Shown here in pieces: positions 1-9,300 of a stretch of DNA of 45,140 nt. The position numbers and the translations under genes were made by a program. Origin of the DNA: an uncultured Clostridia bacterium (lineage in GTDB: Bacteria; Bacillota; Clostridia; TANB77; CAG-508); contig CANQAB010000003.1 of the NCBI GenBank assembly GCA_947589445.1, positions 1 to 45,140 on the forward strand. Direction: 5' to 3'. Numbering within the stretch: the stretch's first letter is position 1; every line of letters starts with the position of its first letter. The notes under the pieces are model-generated. The model was given only the letters and a program-made list of their open reading frames with translations. It was not told the origin of the DNA and did no database searches.

Positions 1-4
1 ATTA

Positions 5-33
5 TAAAATATTGATTCACTTTATTGAATCTT
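5..33 (-). terminator. Weak terminator-like hairpin after cotJC
   Basis: A 6-bp inverted repeat (GATTCA at 14-19, TGAATC at 26-31) lies just past the cotJC stop and is followed on the minus strand by an AT-rich run. It could end the cotJABC transcript. The stem is short and AT-rich, so this is tentative. Confidence 0.35.
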
Positions 34-41
34 TTCTTATT

Positions 42-479
42 TTATTGATGTTGTACTATCAAAGTTGCAACATCTGCCGCTAAGTCTTCTTGTAAATCTG
101 CTATTGGGTCACCTTTTACAGCTAATACTGCTGCATTAAATGGCCATCCTGCAGCTGCTTGAGGATATACTCCATTACCATGATCTGTATAATATGCTCC
201 TAAACCAGCTTTTTCCATTTCTTGTGGTGATACACCATCTGTTAATTGGTGTACTATTGTTCCTACCATTTCTAAGTGAGCTAATTCTTCTGTACCTATA
301 TCATTCAAAATAGCTTTTGCTTTTTGGTCTGGCATTCCAAATCTTTGAGATAAATATCTTAAAGAAGCTGCTAATTCGCCATCTGGTCCACCATATTGAG
401 ATATAATAAATTTAGCAAGTCTTGGATTTGCATTTTTTATATTGATTGGATATTCCAATGTTTTATGATAATTCCACAT
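42..479 (-). CDS. cotJC: Spore coat protein CotJC, C-terminally short
   Basis: This is a manganese-catalase-family spore coat protein and the last gene of a cotJABC operon. The 145 residues match the CotJC N-terminal four-helix core, including the GTEELAHLEM iron/manganese-ligand motif and the segment AAGWPFNAAVLAVKGDPIADL. Family members are usually about 190 residues and continue after DLAAE with a last helix carrying further metal ligands. Here the frame leaves the family pattern at LAAD and stops nine residues later, and neither other frame restores the missing helix. The start is well set: a GGAGAAG ribosome site lies in the end of cotJB, and the gene begins 2 bp after the cotJB stop. 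The family assignment is firm. Whether this short form still binds metal or acts as a catalase is doubtful. Confidence 0.88.
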   Translation of the reverse strand: MWNYHKTLEYPINIKNANPRLAKFIISQYGGPDGELAASLRYLSQRFGMPDQKAKAILNDIGTEELAHLEMVGTIVHQLTDGVSPQEMEKAGLGAYYTDHGNGVYPQAAAGWPFNAAVLAVKGDPIADLQEDLAADVATLIVQHQ

Positions 480-481
480 AA

Positions 482-754
482 TTAACAGTCACTTCTCCTT
501 TCCCATGGCCAAGGTTCTTCAAGCCATCTCCATTTATTGCATGGATAATTAATCGTTAAAGGTCCATAGACTTTTTGATATTTATCCATTAAGTCTTTTA
601 AAATATTTGCATAATTTCTGTGTAAGCATAATGCTTTTTCATCTTCTGGATGAGTGTCTAAATAAAGTGCAAGTTCTATAATAGAAAATTGATATTCTTT
701 TATCTTACACAACATTTCTTCTTGTTTCATATCATTACAATCACAATTATTCAT
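482..754 (-). CDS. cotJB: Spore coat protein CotJB
   Basis: This 90-residue protein carries the CotJB signature: LALYLDTHPEDEKAL near residues 28-42, a central helix ending in YGPL, and the Trp-rich tail with PWPWE. CotJB is made in the mother cell and laid down in the inner spore coat with CotJA and CotJC. Its ATG overlaps the cotJA stop by one base (TAATG), and its strong GGGGAGGGG ribosome site lies inside the last codons of cotJA, so the two are probably translationally coupled. Length and motifs are normal for the family. Confidence 0.93.
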   Translation of the reverse strand: MNNCDCNDMKQEEMLCKIKEYQFSIIELALYLDTHPEDEKALCLHRNYANILKDLMDKYQKVYGPLTINYPCNKWRWLEEPWPWERRSDC

Positions 755-1113
755 TATCTATTACACCCCTCCCCAATTTTGTTAGTCATTTTTATATATT
801 CTATCTCTTCAACTGATTGATTAGGACAATAAGGACTAACTAATTCTGGAAATATTGTTCCTTTTTTTAAACCAACTTCTGGTCTAAAAACTTTATTCAT
901 TACTTGAATTGGAACATAGCTTTGTGCATACATTGGGTATTCTGGGAAACCATTATAGTCTTCATCATATCCACAAGAACAACTATCTTTATCATAATTG
1001 TAATTGCTTACATCATTGCATTTTGTTTCTAAATCACATTCATCATATTCAACGTTGTTATTACAGTTATGATTATAATTGTTAAAACAGCATCCACATT
1101 TTCTATAAAACAT
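754..1113 (-). CDS. cotJA: Spore coat protein CotJA-like, with Cys/Asn-rich N-terminus
   Basis: The C-terminal half (about residues 60-110) matches CotJA: YVPIQ, then F-P-E-V-GL-KGT-FPELV-PY-P. The first 50 residues are an added low-complexity segment rich in Cys, Asn, Tyr and Asp (CGCCFNNYNHNCNNN and similar), unlike the short canonical CotJA. Such a segment could cross-link by disulphides in the coat; this is inference. An AAGGAGG ribosome site lies 7 bases before the ATG. It is the first gene of cotJABC. A GTCATATT stretch upstream resembles a sigma-E -35 element, but no matching -10 is clear. Confidence 0.88.
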   Translation of the reverse strand: MFYRKCGCCFNNYNHNCNNNVEYDECDLETKCNDVSNYNYDKDSCSCGYDEDYNGFPEYPMYAQSYVPIQVMNKVFRPEVGLKKGTIFPELVSPYCPNQSVEEIEYIKMTNKIGEGCNR

Positions 1114-1164
1114 ACCTATTCCTCCTTAAAAATAGTTTATAATATATAATATGACAAAATGCAT

Positions 1165-1211
1165 AAAATAGTGAAAATAATCCCAATTTTTTAGTCTATT
1201 TTCACTATTTT
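1165..1211. terminator. 15-bp inverted repeat upstream of cotJA
   Basis: AAAATAGTGAAAATA (1165-1179) and its exact complement (1197-1211) flank a 17-base loop. A-runs and T-runs border both sides, so it could act as a terminator in either direction, insulating cotJABC from pyk read-through. Confidence 0.45.
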
Positions 1212-1251
1212 TATATAATATAATTTAGAGTAAATTTTATGTTACATAAAC

Positions 1252-1289
1252 AGAGGCATATGATTGCAACTAAGCAAACATATGCCTCT
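1252..1289. terminator. Hairpin downstream of pyk
   Basis: Perfect 11-bp arms AGAGGCATATG (1252-1262) and CATATGCCTCT (1279-1289) lie 22 bases past the pyk stop. It is probably the pyk terminator, although the T-run is better on the plus strand (TTTAATT) than on the minus strand (GTTTAT). Confidence 0.55.
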
Positions 1290-1310
1290 TTAATTAAATA
1301 TTTCTTTTAA

Positions 1311-2756
1311 TTATATTTTTAATACTCCATCAATTACTTGATTTTCCGTATGATTATTTAATATTTTAGCACCACCTGATAAAACAATAATATCTCCTGA
1401 TTCTAAAATACCTTCTTTCTTTAATTTTTCTATTCCTTCATCAATTGTTTCGTCTATTGAATCTCTTTCCTGTACTAATATTGGTGTTACATTCCATACC
1501 AATCCTAATTGATAAAATGTTTTTTCACAATCTGTTATAGCAAGTATTGGACATTCAGGTCCCATACCAGCCAAAAGCTTTGCAGAATTTCCTGTATGTG
1601 TATATACTGCAATAGCATCAGCTTTTAAATTTTTAGCAGTTGTTGTAGTAATATATGCAACATGTTTTTTGATATCATCTCTAGACATATCTATTTCTTT
1701 GTTGCTAAATCTTTTCCAATAATTTAAATCTGTTTCAACTGTTTTAGCTATTTTATCCATTGTTTGTACGCATATTGTAGGATATTTTCCCATTGCAGAT
1801 TCTGCTGATAACATAATTGCACCTGTTCTATCATATACCGCATTTGCAACATCGCTTACTTCTGCTCTTGTTGCTCTTGGGTTAGAAGTCATAGATTCAA
1901 GCATTTGAGTTGCTGTTATAACTGGTTTTCCTGCTTCATTGCACTCTTTGATAAATCTCTTTTGAACAACTGGTACTTTTTCAAAATCAACTTCAACAGC
2001 CATATCTCCACGTGCTACCATAATACCATCAGATAACTCTAATATTTCTTCAAAATTATCAATTCCCTCTTGGCTTTCTATTTTAGAAATTATTTTTACA
2101 TCTTTTCCACCGTTATCATCTAATAATTTTCTTATTTGATGTAAATCATCAGCTCTTCTAACAAATGATGCAAATATATAATCAAAACCAGCTTTTACTC
2201 CATTTGTTAAATCATTTATATCTTTTTCAGATAAAGCTGGTAAATTTAATTTTAATCCTGGCACATTAACTGTTTTTCTACTTCCTAACATTCCAGTATT
2301 TAGTGCTGTACATACAACATCTTTTCCAACTATTTCTTCAACTTCAAATTCTATAGCACCATCATCTACTAATATTCTAGCTCCTGGTTTAACATCTTCT
2401 GATAATCCTTTATAGCTAATAGATGTTTTTGTGTTATTACCTATCACATCTTCATAAAGGAATGTAAATTTTTGTCCTTCTTCAATTTTTACTTTTTCAT
2501 CTCCAGATTCTAACTTTCCTGTTCTAATTTCTGGTCCTTTAGTATCTAAACATAATGGTATTGGTTGTTTTAATGTTTCTCTTACTTTTTTTATAGTGTT
2601 AATTTTAACTTCATTTTCTTCATATCCACCATGAGAAAAGTTAATTCTTGCAACGTTCATTCCACTTTTTACTAACTTTGTTAACATTTCTTCACTTTCA
2701 CTAGCTGGACCAATTGTGCATACTATTTTTGTCTTTCTTAGATTTTCTTTTTTCAT
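1311..2756 (-). CDS. pyk: Pyruvate kinase
   Basis: This glycolytic enzyme transfers phosphate from phosphoenolpyruvate to ADP, giving pyruvate and ATP in the cytoplasm. The 481 residues match the short bacterial form without a C-terminal PEP-utiliser domain. Visible motifs are TKIVCTIGPAS near the start, NVARINFSHG around residues 34-43, DTKGPEIRTG, the catalytic-lysine region IISKIESQEG, MVARGDMAVEV, and TATQMLESM. An AGAGGT ribosome site precedes the ATG. The gene stands alone between glgP upstream and cotJABC downstream, with a hairpin after its stop. Confidence 0.97.
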   Translation of the reverse strand: MKKENLRKTKIVCTIGPASESEEMLTKLVKSGMNVARINFSHGGYEENEVKINTIKKVRETLKQPIPLCLDTKGPEIRTGKLESGDEKVKIEEGQKFTFLYEDVIGNNTKTSISYKGLSEDVKPGARILVDDGAIEFEVEEIVGKDVVCTALNTGMLGSRKTVNVPGLKLNLPALSEKDINDLTNGVKAGFDYIFASFVRRADDLHQIRKLLDDNGGKDVKIISKIESQEGIDNFEEILELSDGIMVARGDMAVEVDFEKVPVVQKRFIKECNEAGKPVITATQMLESMTSNPRATRAEVSDVANAVYDRTGAIMLSAESAMGKYPTICVQTMDKIAKTVETDLNYWKRFSNKEIDMSRDDIKKHVAYITTTTAKNLKADAIAVYTHTGNSAKLLAGMGPECPILAITDCEKTFYQLGLVWNVTPILVQERDSIDETIDEGIEKLKKEGILESGDIIVLSGGAKILNNHTENQVIDGVLKI

Positions 2757-2880
2757 ATAATTTCTACCTCTTTTCTATTTTTTAACAAATCTTATATAGT
2801 ATATCACAATATTTATACAATATTCAAGCCTTTAATATATATTTTTGTAAAATTATTTAGTTAATATTAAAAATTTTTGA

Positions 2881-5448
2881 TTATTGTGTTATCCACTTTA
2901 TCAAGTTTAAATTTTCAGCGTCAAGTAACATTTTATGTTTAGGCATAACTCTAAATGTATATCCATAATTTCCCCCAGTTGTTAATTTAAGATATGCTTT
3001 AAAAGTATATTCATTTTTATCTTCGTTTTTACTAGTTAATTCCATTGGCATAATTGTTATATTTTCTATTGTTCCATTATCCGTTATTTTACCTGCATAT
3101 ACCTCCACGTTTATATTTTCTACTGAAATATCTGGTAGGAATACCTTACAATTTACTTCTATTTTGTTTCCTGCATCTATGGAAATATTATCTAAGTTAT
3201 TAAATTGTTCTATTTTGATTTTGTCCCAATTAATATACATCTTTGATTTCCATTCTACATAATCAGCAACATTTGATAATTCAGTGTAATATTTTTTATT
3301 TAGTTCTATCAATGGCATATATAACTTATCTACATATTCACATACCATTCTAGATGTGCTATATTTTCCTCCCGTTGACATTATCGAATTTTTCATCATT
3401 TGTATCCATTTGTCAGATAATCCATTGTTTCCTTTTTCATAATACATTGGTATAATCTTATTTTCCAATGTATTATAAATACTTGAAGAATCTGCATTAT
3501 CCTGTATTTCATACGAATCATATTCATCATTTGTTCCTATTGTCCAACCATTTTTAGAATTATATCCTTCAGCCCACCATCCGTCTAATACACTGAAATT
3601 AATAACACCATTTACAGATGCTTTCTGCCCACTTGTTCCTGATGCTTCCATTGGTCTTCTTGGATTATTTAACCAAACATCTACACCACTTACCAAGTAT
3701 CTTGCTATACCTATATTATAATTTTCAATTATAAATATTTTGCCCTTAAATTGAGGCTTCATTGAAATTTCGTATATATATCTTATTAAATCTTGACCTT
3801 CTTTATCTGCAGGATGTGCTTTACCTGCAAAAATTATCTGAACTGGTTTTTCACTATTGTTTAATATTTGCGTTATTCTTTCTAAATCTCTAAATATTAA
3901 TGTTGCTCTTTTGTACGTTGCAAATCTTCTTGCAAATCCTATTGTTAATGCATTAGGATTTAATTTAGATGTTATTTCGTTAATCTCATCATAACTTTTT
4001 CCATTACTTCTCATATTTTCAGTAACATTTTGCTTTACTAGTTCTAGTAATCTTGTTTTTCTAACCATATGTTCTTCCCAAAGCTTTTCGTTTGGAATAT
4101 TCTCTATCTTTTTCCATGTTTCTTCTATTTGTATACTGTCTTGCCAATATGGAATTAAATATTTATTATATAAGTTCTTCAAATTTGGTGCTAACCATGA
4201 ACATGTATGTATACCATTTGTTATATGTGTAATAGGAGACTCATTTGATGCAATATTAGTCCAAACATCTCCAAATAATTCTCTAGACACTGCTCCATGT
4301 AGTTTGCTTACTCCATTCTTTTTTCCTGCAATTTTCAATGCCAAAATTCCCATATTAAATCCAGCATCTAGGCTATCATTTGACTTTGTTCCTAAATGTA
4401 AAAATGTTTCTTTATCTATTCCAAGTTTTGTCCAATATCCCTTAAAATATTTTTCTACTAATGGCATAGGAAATATATCATTACCAGCTGGTACAGGTGT
4501 ATGTGTTGTAAATACTGTTTGTGATGAAGTAATATCTCTTGCTATTTCAAATGAAACCTTCTTTTCTTTTACAATATTTTTCATTACTTCTAGTAGTAAA
4601 AAAGATGAATGTCCTTCATTCATATGATATACAGATGGATTTAATCCTAAAGTTTTTAATAAGTTTACTCCACCTAATCCAAGAACAATTTCTTGTTTAA
4701 TTCTCATTTCCTGGTCTCCACCATATAGTCTTAGTGTAATACTTCTATAATTTTCATCTTCATTTTCTGGTATATCAGAATCCAGTAAATATAATGTAAT
4801 TCTTCCAACCTTTATATTCCAAACTTTTAAATATAAATTTTTTCCTGGTAATTTAAGAAGAATTTTTAAATCTTCTCCTTTTTTATCTTTAACAGGGTTA
4901 ATTGGCATATTCATTAAATCTATATCTTTATATATACTATTTTGATTTCCATATCCATCAATTTTTTGATGAAAATATCCATTTTTATATAAAAGACCTA
5001 CTGCTACAAAAGGCAATCCCAAGTCACTTGCAGACTTCAAATGATCACCTGATAATATTCCTAGTCCTCCAGAGTAAATTGGTATAGTTTCATCTAGACC
5101 ATATTCTGCTGAAAAATATGCTATTAAATCATTTTTATTATTAGGATATTTTTTAGAATACCATGTATTTTTACTATTCATATATCCTTCAAAATCTTCT
5201 ACAATTTTATCATATTGTTTTAAAAGTGAAGAATTTTGAACAGCCTGTTCCAATTTTTCTTGAGAAACTAACTTTAAAAATTTTACAGGATTTTTATCTA
5301 CTCTTTCCCATAAATCAATATCTATCTCCTTAAATATTTTTAGAAAATCTGTATTCCAAGACCACCAAAGATTATTTGCTATTTCAGAAATCTTATTAAT
5401 CCTACTAGGTAATTGTGGATTAACTATAATTCTATTAAACATGTACAT
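2881..5448 (-). CDS. glgP: Alpha-glucan (glycogen) phosphorylase, GT35
   Basis: This enzyme phosphorolyses alpha-1,4-glucan to glucose-1-phosphate, using pyridoxal phosphate. The 855 residues fit the short GT35 subfamily with the N-terminal DUF3417 domain (NNLWWSWN near residue 30). YFSAEYGLDETIPIYSGGLG near residue 110 is the conserved active-site entry, and EASGTSGQKASVNG holds the lysine that binds the cofactor. The C-terminal 120 residues form a beta-rich extension. A GGGAGG site lies 8 bases before the ATG. The polymer-building partner in this window is the GH57 branching enzyme at 27790-29379, which is not adjacent. Confidence 0.95.
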   Translation of the reverse strand: MYMFNRIIVNPQLPSRINKISEIANNLWWSWNTDFLKIFKEIDIDLWERVDKNPVKFLKLVSQEKLEQAVQNSSLLKQYDKIVEDFEGYMNSKNTWYSKKYPNNKNDLIAYFSAEYGLDETIPIYSGGLGILSGDHLKSASDLGLPFVAVGLLYKNGYFHQKIDGYGNQNSIYKDIDLMNMPINPVKDKKGEDLKILLKLPGKNLYLKVWNIKVGRITLYLLDSDIPENEDENYRSITLRLYGGDQEMRIKQEIVLGLGGVNLLKTLGLNPSVYHMNEGHSSFLLLEVMKNIVKEKKVSFEIARDITSSQTVFTTHTPVPAGNDIFPMPLVEKYFKGYWTKLGIDKETFLHLGTKSNDSLDAGFNMGILALKIAGKKNGVSKLHGAVSRELFGDVWTNIASNESPITHITNGIHTCSWLAPNLKNLYNKYLIPYWQDSIQIEETWKKIENIPNEKLWEEHMVRKTRLLELVKQNVTENMRSNGKSYDEINEITSKLNPNALTIGFARRFATYKRATLIFRDLERITQILNNSEKPVQIIFAGKAHPADKEGQDLIRYIYEISMKPQFKGKIFIIENYNIGIARYLVSGVDVWLNNPRRPMEASGTSGQKASVNGVINFSVLDGWWAEGYNSKNGWTIGTNDEYDSYEIQDNADSSSIYNTLENKIIPMYYEKGNNGLSDKWIQMMKNSIMSTGGKYSTSRMVCEYVDKLYMPLIELNKKYYTELSNVADYVEWKSKMYINWDKIKIEQFNNLDNISIDAGNKIEVNCKVFLPDISVENINVEVYAGKITDNGTIENITIMPMELTSKNEDKNEYTFKAYLKLTTGGNYGYTFRVMPKHKMLLDAENLNLIKWITQ

Positions 5449-5578
5449 TTTTTATTTCCTCCCTTGTATATTTATTACTTATTCTTCTGTAATCTTTTAA
5501 CATATTTATTATCTATTAAAATATTTAAAAAGTCAAATATTTTAGTATAAATTTATATAATTTTTGTACTTGTATTTT

Positions 5579-6265
5579 TTAATTTATTTGATACTTCTGC
5601 GATTCCTCTTCTAAAATACTTATTCTACTCTCAAGATTTTTTAAAATTATTCTATCATAGTCATTTAATCCTTTTACTTTTGATATTTCTATTTTTCTTT
5701 CCCTAACTTCATTCTTTATTTTATTTTCTACATTATCAATTAACTTTGATGCATTAATTGAAAAGTTTTCAATTAAATCTGTTATATTTGATACTAATTT
5801 ATCTTTTGTATTATCAATTTTTTCATCAAGGTATTTAAAATTAGAGTCTATTTTTTGTTCTATTCTATTGAATTTATTGGTTATATACTCAAAATGTAAT
5901 TTTTCAATTTTATCAATATTATCTAGTTTCTCCTCAATTTTATTAATATTTTCTAATTTCTTCTCAATTTTACTAAATCTTTCATTATATATTTTTAATT
6001 CATAATCTATTTTTCCCACTTCATCTTCTATTTTTTCAAATTTTTTATCATTTTCTTCTAGCTTATTTTGAATTTGTTCAAATTTTTCATCATTTTCCTC
6101 TAGCTTATTTTGTATTTGTTCAAATTTTTCATCTTGTTCTTCTAGTTTATTTTCTATTTTTTCTAATTTTACTTTTATTTCCTTCATATCACTTATAAGT
6201 TGATTGTTATACTTTACCTCTTTATATATTTCTTCAATTAAGTTTTCTTTATTTTTATCTTCCAT
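5579..6265 (-). CDS. Coiled-coil protein of unknown function
   Basis: I do not recognise a family. The 228 residues are almost entirely heptad-like and charged, rich in Lys, Glu, Ile, Asn and Asp. A 14-residue unit close to LEENDEKFEQIQNK is repeated three to four times at about residues 40-85. No signal peptide or membrane segment is visible, so it is probably a cytoplasmic rod. The ATG at 6265 is chosen because AAGGAGG lies 7 bases before it; an upstream in-frame TTG would place that ribosome site inside the coding region. It follows the surface protein gene by 58 bp and may be co-transcribed with the sortase pair. Confidence 0.75.
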   Translation of the reverse strand: MEDKNKENLIEEIYKEVKYNNQLISDMKEIKVKLEKIENKLEEQDEKFEQIQNKLEENDEKFEQIQNKLEENDKKFEKIEDEVGKIDYELKIYNERFSKIEKKLENINKIEEKLDNIDKIEKLHFEYITNKFNRIEQKIDSNFKYLDEKIDNTKDKLVSNITDLIENFSINASKLIDNVENKIKNEVRERKIEISKVKGLNDYDRIILKNLESRISILEEESQKYQIN

Positions 6266-6323
6266 TTTTCTCCTCCTTCTTGTAATCAATTTGTCAAAAA
6301 TATTTTAATACTTTTTGGCAATT

Positions 6324-9300
6324 TTAGCAACCAGTTTTAGGTAATTTTTTTAAAATTTTATTTTCTTTTATAATTGTTTCAAATATACTACTATCTTTAA
6401 CAATATAATCCCCTATATTTCCAAATATTTCAGTTGTGTTTACAATTTTGTCATCTTTTTTTACATTATCATTTACCTTTGCATATATAGTTGGATTAAT
6501 TATACTTTTAAAATTACTAGGAACTGTCCCGTATTCTACTTTTATTTCAATAATTCTTTCATTATTTTGTAAATCAATATTATCTAAATTTATATATTCA
6601 CTTTTACATGCATTTGCTTTTGATAATAATTTATAATCACTTTTATTTGTTTTGTAATATATATTATAATTAATATCTTCATTGTAAATTCCTGTTACCA
6701 TTTTGGTTAATTTAACTTTCTCATAAGGCACATATTCTTTCCAGGTAAAATTATCTAGTTTACTATTTCCTTTATTTTCAATTATAAAATCATATCTTAT
6801 TTCCTCATTCCTTTCCGCATATTGTTGTCCTACCTTTTCTATATTAACATTAGGAATAATCGGCTCATTTTCTACATTAAGTACAATAGTTTCATTGTTT
6901 TTTTCAATATTAACAAAAAATTCGTTTGTATTAATAAGATAATTTTGATTAGTGCTTTTCTCTACAATTTTATATCTGCCCATTTCTAGCTCTTTTGACA
7001 ATGCTTGTCCATTTTCATCTGTAATAATTGTATCTACTAGATTTCCATCTTCGTTATATATTTCAAATGTTACATCCGCCAAATATTCTCCCTTTTTTAT
7101 ATTAAATAATGGACTATCTTTACTACTTGACTTAATAATCTGAATTCTACCTTTTATTTTTTCATTTTCTATATTTAATTTTGTAACTTTATTTTCTTCT
7201 ATTTTTATATTTATAGATTCATTATTTAAAACATATTTACTATTTGTTTTTGATTCTCTTAAATAATATTCTCCTATTGGAAGTTTTTTACTAATAGCAT
7301 ACCCATTTTCATCTGTTATCATTTTATCTACTATATTATTGTTTGCATCTAATATATCAAATTCTACATTTGGTATTTTAATTTGATTATTATCCTTATC
7401 TAATTTATATACTTCTACTTGTCCTTTTCTTTTTTCATTATCTATTGTAATATATGAATATTTATTATATTTTATTTCAATTTCATATACTTCTTTTGAC
7501 AATACATATTCCTGTTTGGTTTCTACTTCTCTTATTGTAACCTTTCCAGTCCTTATACTGTCTAATTCAGCTACTCCATTTTTATCTGTTACTGCTTTAT
7601 ACTTATATCCATCTTCATCTATTAATTCAAATTTAACTCCTTCTAATGGCAATTTGTTGTTATCTTTATCTACTTTACATATCTTTATCTTTCCTTTTTT
7701 ATGTTCATTATATATATTTATTTTACTTACTTGAGCATCCTCAATTTTTACTGTATATTCATTATCATCTAAAATATATTCCGTATTGTTTCCTAAACTT
7801 ATTTCTCTTAGTTTATATTCTCCTATTGGCAATTTAGATGTTATAGCTTCTCCATTACTATCTGTTTCAATTTCTTCTATTATTCTATTATTATTATTGA
7901 TTACTTGAAACTTTACTCCTGCTAATTTTATTTCGTTATGTTCTTTATCTTGCTTAACTACTTTAATTCTTCCTTTTTTCTTTTCATTTTCAATAACAAT
8001 TTCTGATGTTTCGTTCCATTTTACAACAATATTCTCGTCAACACATAAATCATATTCTCTTTTTGTTTTAGTTTCTTTTAATGTATATGTTCCTGTTTTT
8101 ATATTTTCTATGTAGGCTTCACCATTTACATCTGTTATTAAATGCGCTACTATGTTCCCATAAATATCAATTAAATCAAATTCAATTGCACCTAAAGTTA
8201 TATTATGGTCATCTTTGTCCACTTTAATTATTTTTAAATTACCTTTTTTATGTAAATTTTCTATTTCTATGTTAGTAATTTTTTCATCCTCTACCTTTAT
8301 TGTATATTCACTATTATTTAATATGTATTCATTATTTGTTCCTAAACTAGTTTCTTTTATTTTATATTCTCCTATTGGTAGGTTAGAAGATAACGCTTCT
8401 CCATTTTTATCTGTTTTTATGGTTTCAACAACATTATTTTCTTTATCTATAATTTTAAATTCTACACCTTCTAGCTTTATTTCTTTATTGTCCTGATCTA
8501 CTTTTATTATTTTAATTTTTCCTTTTTTCTTTTCATTTTCAACAACTACTTCTGAAGTTTCATTCCATTTTACAACTACATCATTATCTATGCTAAGATT
8601 ATATTCATTTTTGGTTTTAGTTTCCTTTAAAGTATAATTACCTATATTTATATTTTCAACAATTGCTTCTCCATTTGAATCTGTTACTATATGTGCTACT
8701 ATTTCTTTATTGGAATCTAATAAATCGAATTCAACAGAATCTAATTTTACATTATGATTATCTTTATCAACTTTTATAATCTTTAGATTTCCTTTTTTAT
8801 GTTTATTTGTAATTACTTTTTCAATTTGTTTATTAAATTTTGCTTCAACCTCGTATTTCATATCGTCTAGCACATAGTTATCATTCGCTTTTATTTCTTT
8901 AATTGTATATTTTCCCTGATAAAGATTATTAAAAATAGCAACTCCATCACTATTTGTTTTTTCTGAACTTACTAAAGTTCCGTGTTCGTTATATAATTCA
9001 AAATATACGTCCTCTATAGGTTTTAAACTCTCTTCATCCTTCTTCAATACTTTAATACTTGCTGTATTAGTAATTTCTTTTAATGTACTAATTGTTTCAT
9101 ATTCCGCATATGGTTTATAAGCAACAGCGTAGTTTTGCACATCTCCGTTTGGAGCTTCTCCATAAAATACAGGATTTGTATTACAAGATGCAACTACCTT
9201 TACAGTGCCTAATAAATCATTATTAAGTGATGATTTAGGTATATTTACTCTAAATTTTTCATATCCAGCAAATTCATCTTTCTTATTTCCATTTACATCT

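Noticed and set aside
1-145. CotJC truncation caused by a CGG shift
   Set aside because: The CGG near 75-77 spans GCG-GCA in frame, and neither other frame continues the CotJC pattern.
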